From Cladorhizidae sp. MBARI D1340-BT2 (taxonomy: Eukaryota; Porifera; Demospongiae; Poecilosclerida; Cladorhizidae), in NCBI GenBank assembly GCA_028752905.1, contig JAQNBH010000014.1, positions 33,260,640 through 33,324,639 on the forward strand: DNA of 64,000 nucleotides. The letters are read 5' to 3'. Shown here piece after piece: positions 35,801-47,800 of this stretch (positions are counted from its first letter, which is position 1; each line of letters begins with the position of its first letter). A program made the translations under genes and the position numbers. The notes beneath the pieces are model-generated. The model worked only from the letters and a program-made list of their open reading frames with translations. It did not search any database and was not told where the DNA came from.

Positions 35801-38800
35801 CCAGTCCATCAGTGCAGACATCATAGAACTCTATTATGAGCAAGGCAAGGCACAGATTGAGTGGGTCATCCTCTATCCAGTCATCAGTGCAGACATCATA
35901 GAACTCTATTATGAGCAAGGCAAGGCACTGGTTGAGTGAGTCATCCTCTATCCAGTCATCTTCGCAGCCACCAAGTAACAGCTCCTCCCCCTCCTCCTCA
36001 TCACTGGGTGTGACAGAGGGTGTGGCATCTGGTGCTTGAATACAGTCATGTGGTGCACATGTGCATATTCTAGAGTGTTTGTTGCTTGGACATTGTGACA
36101 GCAGATCAGAGAAACACACGGGAGATGTTTGGAAAATGTCTGATGCCTGACTGTAACTAGCCACCACACATCAAGAGTGTGAAGTCACATGATCCATGTG
36201 TGGGTCTGGTGGTCAGAAACCTGTACAACAGTCACTACAAACCAGGAGAGCTGGACAGGGAGATGGCCACTCTGCTCGTGCTCACCCACAGTGGCCGCCA
36301 TCTTGCTAGGAGAGCTGGGCAGGGTGATGGCCACTCTGCTTGTGTTCACCCACAGTGGCCTCCATCTTGCAGGAGAGCTGGACAGGGAGATGGCCACTCT
36401 GCTCGTGCTCACCCACAGTGGCCGCCATCTTGCTAGGAGAGCTGGACAGGGAGATGGCCACTCTGCTAGTGCTCACCCACAGTGGCCGCCATCTTGCTAG
36501 CAGAGCTGTGCAGGGAGATGGCCACTCTGCTTGTGCTCACCCACAGTGCTAACCCAATACTTGCTTAGCTTCCCTAGGGATACTTACAGTAGAGCTAGGG
36601 GTGGGGGTACAAGGCAGAAGGTGAGAGTTAAAAAAATGATTGTAATTATCCCCTATGTGCCTGGCCTCAGTGATGGTGGCCCAGTCCTGTGGGTGTGTAG
36701 CATCCCCTATGTGCCTGGCCTCAGTGATGGTGGCCCCAGTCCTGTGGGTGTGTAGCATCCCCTATGTGCCTGGCCTCAGTGATGGTGGCCCAGTCCTGTG
36801 GGTGTGTAGCATCCCCTATGTGCCTGGCCTCAGTGATGGTGGCCCAGTCCTGTGGGTGTGTAGCATCCCCTATGTGCCTGGCCTCAGTGATGGTGGCCCA
36901 GTCCTGTGGGTGTGTAGCATCCCCTATGTGCCTGGCCTCAGTGATGGTGGCCCCAGTCCTGTGGGTGTGTAGCATCCCCTATGTGCCTGGCCTCAGTGAT
37001 GGTGGCCCCAGTCCTGTGTGTGTGTAGTTTAGCACCCCCTATGTGCCTGGCCTCAGTGATGGTGGCCCAGTCCTGTGGGTGTGTAGCATCCCCTATGTGC
37101 CTGGCCTCAGTGATGGTGGCCCAGTCCTGTGGGTGTGTAGCATCCCCTATGTGCCTGGCCTCAGTGATGGTGGCCCCAGTCCTGTGGGTGTGTAGCATCC
37201 CCTATGTGCCTGGCCTCAGTGATGGTGGCCCAGTCCTGTGGGTGTGTAGTTTAGCATCCCCTATGTGCCTGGCCTCAGTGATGGTGGCCCCAGTCCTGTG
37301 GGTGTGTAGCATCCCCTATGTGCCTGGCCTCAGTGATGGTGGCCCAGTCCTGTGGGTGTGTAGCATCCCCTATGTGCCTGGCCTCAGTGATGGTGGCCCC
37401 AGTCCTGTGGGTGTGTAGTTTAGCATCCCCTATGTGCCTGGCCTCAGTGATGGTGGCCCCAGTCCTGTGGGTGTGTAGCATCCCCTATGTGCCTGGCCTC
37501 AGTGATGGTGGCCCAGTCCTGTGTGTGTGTAGCATCCCCTATGTGCCTGGCCTCAGTGATGGTGGCCCCAGTCCTGTGTGTGTGTAGTTTAGCACCCCCT
37601 ATGTGCCTGGCCTCAGTGATGGTGGCCCAGTCCTGTGGGTGTGTAGCATCCCCTATGTGCCTGGCCTCAGTGATGGTGGCCCAGTCCTGTGGGTGTGTAG
37701 CATCCCCTATGTGCCTGGCCTCAGTGATGGTGGCCCCAGTCCTGTGGGTGTGTAGCATCCCCTATGTGCCTGGCCTCAGTGATGGTGGCCCAGTCCTGTG
37801 GGTGTGTAGTTTAGCATCCCCTATGTGCCTGGCCTCAGTGATGGTGGCCCCAGTCCTGTGGGTGTGTAGCATCCCCTATGTGCCTGGCCTCAGTGATGGT
37901 GGCCCAGTCCTGTGGGTGTGTAGCATCCCCTATGTGCCTGGCCTCAGTGATGGTGGCCCCAGTCCTGTGGGTGTGTAGTTTAGCATCCCCTATGTGCCTG
38001 GCCTCAGTGATGGTGGCCCCAGTCCTGTGGGTGTGTAGCATCCCCTATGTGCCTGGCCTCAGTGATGGTGGCCCAGTCCTGTGTGTGTGTAGCATCCCCT
38101 ATGTGCCTGGCCTCAGTGATGGTGGCCCAGTCCTGTGGGTGTGTAGTTTAGCAAGGGCAAGGAAGCTACAGCCAGCATGAACGCGTCCCTTGGGCAGGGA
38201 TAGGTGGGAGATATGGATCGAGGAGCATTATGCGACAAAGGAGAGCTGAAGATGTCTGCCATCGCCAAACATGCACAGACCCATCACCACCCTTGGCACC
38301 CTATCTTGTGAGTGGGGGCCTGCCTCGGTGACAGGACCAGCGCTTCACAGGGGTGTGGCTGGAGCCTGGCTGCTAGGTCGAGGCCAATCATATCTGTCTC
38401 TTCTGGTGCGATGTTTCTACACTGACAAGTCAAGGATTAGTGCCACGTTTTAGACACGATTCCTCTCGTTAAATCGCGACTGCCTAGCCACACACGGCAA
38501 GACATCCAATCACACCTAACTGAGATAAAGCGAGTGTAACTGGTCAGGCCAGCAGCTCATAGTCAGCATTCTTGCTTGTTGTCTTACATGTTGTTGTTGT
38601 TGTTGACAGATACTTCTGAAGGCTGTGGACATCATGAGTTCTCTGCCTAGTCTAGTCGACATCACCATCCCTGAGGCAAGTCCTACTTACTCCACCCCTT
38701 CATCATACCTACATAGTCACCACACCTACACACCATCACCATGCCTACATAGTCACCACACCTACACACCATCACCATGCCTACACACCATCACCACACC

Positions 38801-41800
38801 TACACACCATCACCACAACTACACACCATCACCACACCTACACACCATCACCACGCCTACACACCATTACCACACCTACACACCATCACCACACCTACAC
38901 ACCATCACCACAACTACACACCATCACCACACCTACACACCATCACCACGCCTACACACCATCACCACGCCTACACACCATCACCACACCTACACACCAT
39001 CACCACACCTACACACCATCACCATGGCTACACACCATCACCACACCTACACACCATCACCACACCTACACACCATCACCACGCCTACACACCATCACCA
39101 CGCCTACACACCATCACCACGCCTACACACCATCACCACACCTACACACCATCACCATGCCTACACACCATCACCACACCATCACCACACCTACACACCA
39201 TCACCATGGCTACACACCATCACCACACCTACACACCATCACCACACCTACACACCATCACCACGCCTACACTCCATCACCACGCCTACACACCATCACC
39301 ACGCCTACACACTATCACCACACCCACACACCATCACCATGGCTACACACCATCACCACACCTACACACCATCACCACGCCTACACACCATCACCACGCC
39401 TACACACCATCACCACACCTACACACCATCACCACACCATCACCATGGCTACACACCATCACCACACCTACACACCATCACCACGCCTACACACCATCAC
39501 CACACCTACACACCATCACCATCACCACGCCTACACTCCATCACCACGCCTACACACCATCACCACGCCTACACACCATCACCACACCTACACACCATCA
39601 CCATGCCTACACACCATCACCATGCCTATGCACTACACACCGTAACCATGGCTACACACCATGCCAACACACTGTGCAGCAGTTTGGGAGGAGGCGGGCT
39701 ATGGGTTATATAATTTCCATAACTTTTTTTCCTTCCTCTGTGTAGACATCAAATCTTTGGCTTATTCTGTGTGCTCTCAAATGATGTGTTGACTGCCTCT
39801 CTAGCCACATCTTAGAAGATGCATCCATGCCTACATGTATCACTCAAGAACTGCATGGCAGGACACAGCACTGTGGGAATAGAGGCTCTAATTTTGTCTG
39901 GTTTTCAAAGCACTCTTGATTTGTTGATGGCCACCGGGAGCTGGGCTGATTAAAATCCAAGGGTCACCTCTCCCAAGGGTCACCTCTCCCAAGCAGGGGT
40001 CAACTCACCTAACTTAGCAATGCTGTGTCACTATCAAAGCTCACCAGTTTTATTAAAAGAGAATTGAGTAAACTATGGCAGTTATGATGGTCATAATACT
40101 GGAGTGAGTAACCTTGGTGTTACTGGATGCATCTTCTAAGAAGATGTGGCTAGAGAGGCAGTCAACAGTGTCATTTGAGGGCACAGAATAAGCCAAAGAT
40201 TTGATGCTAAAATTACTAGCAAAGGAAAGAGGAGGTAAGTCATGTGATGGCAATGAAAAATAAATTAGTCAGTTGACCTCGAGTCCTCCCGGAAACTATG
40301 TAACCTGTTCTCACTGGGGAGGGGGAGGGGGGTGTCAGCCACTTCACTTCCCTCCATCAGTGTTCTCAGTCTCTCTTCACTATTACGACATTTTTTTATT
40401 TTTGTAAGCCCTTTTTAAGGATGGCTATCCTTTACCGCATGAGAATAGTGGGCACTCTTTGCATTGCAATAAATTTATTTTGCTTAACTTGACCAGATTT
40501 TGTATTGTCTTATGCAGTGCAACAAGTTCACAATCTGTGGGGACATTCATGGCCAATTCTATGATCTTCTCAACATATTTGAACTGAATGGCCTACCTTC
40601 TCCAGATAACCCTTACGTATGTATTCATAGCAAAACATTAACCCTTATGCGTCCTCATAGAAAAACATTAACCCTCATAGCATTAGTCAATAACAAGATC
40701 AACATCACACTGATTGAAGTAGGCAATAGCTCAGTGGGTGGAGGCAGGTTGAAGTAGGTTGACAATAGCTCTATGGGGACACACACTGGACCAACACCAC
40801 ACTGGGTGGAGGCAGGTTGAAGTAGATTGACAATAGCTCTATGGGGACACACACTGGACCAACATCACACTAGGTTGAGGCAGGTTGAAGTGGGTTGACA
40901 ATAGCTCTATGGGGACACACACTGGACCAACACCACACTGGGTTGAGGCAAGTTGAAATAGGTTGACAATAGCTCTATGGGGGGACACACTGGACCAACA
41001 CCACACGAGTTGAGGCAGGTTGAAGTAGGTTGACAATAGCTCTATGGGGACACACACTGGACCAACATCACACTGGGTGGAGGCAGGTTGAAGTAGATTG
41101 ACAATAGCTCTATGGGGACACACACTGGACCAACACCACACTGGGTGGAGGCAGGTTGAAGTAGATTGACAATAGCTCTATGGGGACACACACTGGACCA
41201 ACACCACACTGGGTTGAGGCAAGTTGAAATAGGTTGACAATAGCTCTATGGGGACACACTGGACCAACATCACACTAGGTTGAGGCAGGTTGAAGTCCTC
41301 TACCACAAAGGGAGAACTTATAAGCTTACAAGTGCATATCCTCAACTTCAGATATTGCTGTATATTTCTTCAGCTTTTCAATGGAGATTTTGTTGACCGA
41401 GGTTCCTTTTCTGTGGAAGTGATCTTGGTACTGTTGGGGTTCAGGATTCTCTACGTCGACAGCTTCTACATGTCCAGAGGTAACACTCCATATAAGGTTG
41501 TGGGTGGAGCCATGATGTAGCCTACTGCTCATCACATGACCTCCAAACAATCATCTACTTATCACGTGCAGTACTTGAAGATGAGTGTATACCGCACATG
41601 TCCGGGCTGTGTGAGGGCATAGGGTGAAGGTGCCAGCAGCTAGACCTTGCCAAGGCAGCGGTGTGTTCCTGGAGTTGGCAGGAAAGGGGGAACCAGATCT
41701 CTGGGCTCCCCCCCCCCGTGTTGTCGTGCGGCACTTTTAGTGACCTGAACCACTGGCACTCTTAGTGACCTGAACCACTGGCACTCTTAGTGATCTGAAC

Positions 41801-44800
41801 CACTGGCACTCTTAGCGACCTGAACCACTGGCACTCTTAGTGACCTGAACCACTGGCGACCTGAACCACTGGCACTCCTAGTGACCTGAACCACTGGCAC
41901 TCTTAGTGACCTGAACCACTGGCACTCTTAGTGACCTGAACCACTGGCACTCTTAGTGACCTGAACCACTGGCACTCTTAGCGACCTGAACCACTGGCAC
42001 TCTTAGTGACCTGAACCACTGGCACTCTTAGTGATCTGAACCACTGGCACTCTTAGCGACCTGAACCACTGGCACTCTTAGCGACCTGAACCACTGGCAC
42101 TCTTAGTGATCTGAACCACTGGCACTCTTAGTGACCTGAACCACTGGCACTCTTAGCGACCTGAACTCTTAGTGACCTGAACCACTGGCACTCTTAGTGA
42201 CCTGAACCACTGGCACTCTTAGTGACCTAAACCACTGGCACTCTTAGTGATCTGAACCACTGGCACTCTTAGTGACCTGAACCACTGGCACTCTTAGTGA
42301 TCTGAACCACTGGCACTCTTAGTGACCTGAACCACTGGCACTCTTAGCGACCTGAACCACTGGCACTCTTAGTGACCTGAACCACTGGCACTCTTAGTGA
42401 CCTAAACCACTGGCACTCTTAGTGACTTGAACCACTGGCACTCTTAGTGACCTGAACCACTGGCACTCTTAGCGACCTGAACCACTGGCACTCTTAGTGA
42501 CCTGAACCACTGGCACTCTTAGTGACCTAAACCACTGGCACTCTTAGTGACCTGAACCACTGGCACTCTTAGTGATCTGAACCACTGGCACTCTAATTAG
42601 TGACCTGAACCACTGGCACTCTTAGCGACCTGAACCACTGGCACTCTTAGTGACCTGAACCACTGGCACTCTTAGTGACCTGAACCACTGGCACTCTTAG
42701 TGACCTGAACCACTGGCACTCTTAGTGACCTAAACCACTGGCACTCTTAGTGACCTGAACCACTGGCACTCTTAGTGATCTGAACCACTGGCACTCTTAG
42801 TGACCTGAACCACTGGCACTCTTAGTGACCTGAACCACTGGCACTCTTAGTGACCTGAACCACTGGCACTCTTAGTGACCTGAACCACTGGCACTCTTAG
42901 TGACCTGAACCACTGGCACTCTTAGTGATCTGAACCACTGGCACTCTTAGTGATCTGAACCACTGGCACTCTTAGTGACCTGAACCACTGGCACTCTTAG
43001 TGACTGTCTTTTGATGCGTCTATTTGTTGCCTTAATTCTCACAGCCAACATCACGAATACTAACCTCTGGGCTGCATTTGATGTCTTAGAAGAGTGTTAA
43101 TTATGTGGTGTGTGTATCCAGGCAACCATGAGAGTGAGAGACTGAATGCCATGTATGGCTTTGAGGGAGAGGTAAAGGCCAAGTACAGCACACTCATGAT
43201 GGACCTGTTCTGCGAGGTCTTCAACTGGTTGCCTCTGGCTCACTGCATAGATGGCAAGATATTGGTGAGGGCATCCTAATTAGCTCTGTGCAGATCACAG
43301 TGGTGTAGAATACTAGTTTATTAGCTAATAGTTTACTAGGTACTCTCTGATGGTTTGCTAGTTATATTCTAGTAGTTTATTGGATATACTATATTAGTTT
43401 ACTACATACACTATAATAGATTACTAGTTAATTCTAGTGGTTACTTTTAATAGTTCCCTAAATCAACTACAGTTTATTATAGTTAGTAGTATACTAGTTC
43501 ACTGCAGTTTAGTAGTTTACTGGTTCACTAAAGTTAGTGGTTTACTAGTTCACTACAGTTTATTATCGTTAGTAGTTTACTAGTTCACTACAGTTTATTA
43601 TAGTTAGTAGTTTACTAGTTCACTACAGTTAGTAGTTTACTAGTTCACTATAGTTAGTAGTTTACTAGTTCACTATAGTTAGTAGTTTACTAGTTCACTA
43701 CAGTTAGTAGTATACTAGTTCACTACAGTTTATTATAGTTAGTAGTTTACTAGTTCACTACAGTTAGTAGTATACTAGTTCACTACAGTTTATTGTAGTT
43801 AGTAGTTTACTAGTTCACTACAGTTTATTATAGTAAACTACCTAGTTAGTTACTCTAATGGTTATGACTGCATTAGCTACTCTAATAGTTATGACTGCAT
43901 TAGCTACTCTAATAGTTATGACTGCATTAGCTACTCTAATAGTTGTGACAGCATTAGCTACTCTAATAGTTATGACTGCATTAGCTACTCTAATAGTGTC
44001 AGTTCCACATCCTTGACCGCTCATTACACTAGTAGAGTTCGGTAAAGGATCTCACTGTGTGGGAACAGGACACACAACCCACTTGGACCCTCCGATGTGA
44101 CAGTTACTTAACAATGTCCAATATCCTCGTTATCAACCCTGCAGCACTCTTAGTCACGTGACAAAGTGTGTATTGGTGGCATGTCATGTGATCAACCTGA
44201 TGGAGGTGCCTCTCTCTTTACTCCCCTGTAGGTGACCCATGGGGGGCTATTTTCGGAGGACGGGGTAACCCTAGATGACATTAGGACACTGAGGAGAGAT
44301 CGACAACCGCCTGATGATGGAGTTATGTGTGACCTGCTGTGGTCCGACCCCCAGGACTTGGTTAGGAGTGAGTATGGCCCCCTAGGCTATCAGAAACCTA
44401 CTTCAACTTGCCTCAACCCAGTGTGGTGTTGGTCCAATGTGTGTCCCCATACAGCTATTGTCAGCCTACTTCAACCTGCCTCAACCTAATGTGGTGTTGG
44501 TCCAGTGTGTGTCCCCATAGAGCTATGGCCACCCTGCCTTCACCCTCACTAATTATTGTGCTCCTGTTCTTGCAGAGCGGCCGCTCCCCCAGCAAGCGAG
44601 GCGTCGGAATTCACTTTGGACCAGACATAACCGACTCTTTCCTCAGAAGAAATAATTTAGGTGTGTGTGTGTGTGTGTGTGTGTGGCTGGTTTAAAGAGA
44701 GAGAGAATATACACACATGCACGCACACACCTACTTTCCTGAATGGTGCCCACCCACACTCTTCTGACTATGCCCTTTTAGATCTGGTGATACGCAGTCA

Positions 44801-47800
44801 TGAGGTGAAGCAGGAAGGTTATGAGGTTTCCCACGATGGCAAGTGCATCACAGTCTTCTCCGCTCCCAATTACTGGCAAGTGTTCTCTCAGCACCTTAGC
44901 CCTCAGGGCAGGCACCTTAGCACTCGGGGCAGGCACATAATATAACTATAAAGGTCATAATATGTGCCCATGTGCACTTAAGTAACCTTTAACCTTTCAA
45001 CTAAAAAAAAAATCAAGTGGGTGGTGCTTCTGAAATGTAATTGGCACTGGTGATTCTAAGGGATGCACACTACTTTATGGGCATTGATATGATCACTTGC
45101 AATCAAGCCAGCTCTAGGCTAGAGCTGGCATGGTGGGATCTAACTCCAGCTGTTGACTAGCAAGGCTGCATCTAACCCTACTCTACTATGCTCAGGCATG
45201 GTGGGATCTAACTCCAGCTGTTGACTAGCAAGGCTGCATCTAACCCTACTCTACTACTATGCTAGAGCTGGCATGATGGGATCCAACTTTGAGATTAATT
45301 TTCCAACCGCGCACTTGCCGACTTACTGGGGGGTCGCTTACTTTTCTTTTTTTAAACCTGTGGTTACAACTTTAGAGCTCCGTCGATTCTGCAAACTTTA
45401 TGGTATGGACTTGATATATAGCTCAAAAGATAGGTCTCTCTGTGTGCTCTCTTTTGATACTAAAATATGTTTCATAGGTATAACTATAGGCAAGTTACTA
45501 GACCCTAAAGTGGAGGGACTTCAAAAACCTGAATCCCTGCAACCTCCGCCAAAATAACTAAGTGCCAAAAAAAATTGAAATTGGTACGAGTGGCTAGAGG
45601 AAGCCCTAGAGCAAGCAACGACCTTTTTAATTAGGCGTTAAAATTTTAGTACGTGGTCAAGCGTGCGGGTGGAAAATTGATTGCGTTTCCACCCCGTGCT
45701 TGACCACGTATATAATTATAGTCTATATAGGTTTTGCATAAAATATAGTTGATAAAGAAAGAAATTATATAGTCCATTACATTCATTACATACAAGTAGT
45801 AAAACAATGAACACAATCACAGACCAAAGGCAATAGTGTGAATAATAATAATGAGAAATAGTAAGCTCAGGTAAGTTATATATAGCAACCTGCTTAGAGG
45901 TCTATAAGCCTTATATTCCCTTTTCCTTATTCAATTATCAGGTACGGCAATTATTTACCCCATGCCAAGTCATTTTTTACCCCCAGGGGGTAAATTTACC
46001 CCTGATTGAGAATCCCTGCTCTAGGGCTTCCTCTAGCCACTCATACCAATTTCAATTTTTTTGCACTTAGCAATCTGGAGTTATTTTGGCGGAGGTTGCA
46101 GGGATTCAGGTTTTTGAGGTCCCTCCACTTTAGGGTCTAGTAACTTGCCTATAGTTATACCTATGAAACATATTTTAGTATCAAAAGAGAGCACACAGAG
46201 AGACCTATCTTTTGAGCTATATATCAAGTCCATACCATGAAGTTTGCAGAATCTACGGAGCTCTAAAGTTGTAACCACAAGTAAAAAGAAAAATACAATC
46301 GTCCCCCCTTAACACTCTTCCCGGTGTAAGCGCCATATGGCGTAATTGCTTTTGAAAAATCATAAAAAATCAATCGTTGGGTTGTTTTGCAAAACAAAAA
46401 TATCATAAAATTGCGCTATTCTAACTGCAGCTACATTCAAAATTATACGGCAATAGCGCCATGGTAACTAGGGAAATCCCGCCCGTAAAGTTCAAGGGGT
46501 CAATTCTGCCCTAGAATTTAAAATGGTCGAAAGGCTATCTTTTGATGAGGTGCTCACAGCGGTCCTGGACGACAACTACGACGACTTCGGGTTATCTGAC
46601 GATGAATCTGAGGAAGGGGAGAGTGAAGCCTACCGTGTACAGCCCAGTTTGGATCGTGACCAAGTAGAGCTACTCGGCAGAGACTTTTCCAATCGAAACC
46701 ATGGCAGTATGGACGAAGCTATGGCTGTTGGAGGCGAAGGCATTGATCCTGGCAGTCCTCCTGGTAAGTCAATGTACTTTGCTAGCTATATATAAAGCCT
46801 GATAGTCTGAGGAGCTAGCTAAATCATGGTGTTAGCTACACCTGTGTAATAGCCTACTTTCCTTTATAGTTCTAGCTGTACTTGATTCCTTGACTTGTCT
46901 AATAAGTTGACGAATAACAACTCTATCATGTTCAGGTTTGATGGAGCAAGTGATGGACCATGACGGAGATAATACCATGGCACAGCTTCCCCATGTTCAG
47001 ATGAGTTCTGATAAAGATAGTGATGCAAACACACCTACCCCACTCTCTTCATCCATACTGCACGAGGACGCTCGTCTTGTTAGACCTACACGAGGACGTA
47101 CTTTTCTCAGAAGTAGGAATGTTCAACTCTCCCCCTTACCTTCATCCAGTGCTAGTCTTACTGCACGAGGACACTTGTATATCAGACTATGAGTATGTCA
47201 TTACAGAGTATTGTATTGTATAATTGCTCTTTGATTCTGTGTACATTGTATCAATATTATTGGTTATGGGAATTGTATCAATAATATTGGTGGGAATTCT
47301 ATACAGTAGAAATTATGTGCTCTCTGTTAGTCAGGCAAACGTCTTGTCATACCACAGCATATCTCAGTTGTTCCTAAAGTTGGCTGAAAAAAGGATAACA
47401 ATACAATAATATACAATTTTTATTTTTTAATTTTATTATTAAACATAATGATATTCATACATGTGTGGTTTGGTTACCTAGCAATATGAATTGACCACAC
47501 TAATGTCCAACAGTAGAGCTATCTTGTGGTATATGGTTGCTAGGGACTATTGTTAACCTCTGATTTAATATCAATTTATTTGTACTTAAGGGGGGACATC
47601 TGCATTTAAAAAAAATTTTTTTTTTTACCTGTGGTTACAACTTTAGAGCTCAGTAGATTCTGCAAACTTCATGGTATGGACTTGATATATAGCTCAAAAG
47701 ATAGGTCTCTCTGTGTGCTCTCTTTTGATACTAAAATATGTTTCATAGGTATAACTATAGGCAAGTTACTAGACCCTAAAGCGGAGTGACCACAAAAACC

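Noticed and set aside
38625..39713. 362-codon His/Pro/Thr-rich frame continuous with PPP5C exon 5
   Set aside because: Read-through of exon 5 past its GC donor into the 19-bp array. PP5 alignment requires splicing at 38675.
44661..44945. Possible alternative C-terminus of PPP5C by reading past exon 11
   Set aside because: The frame continues only to 44945 and loses the conserved CDQM segment, which is found at exon 12 through a GC-AG intron.
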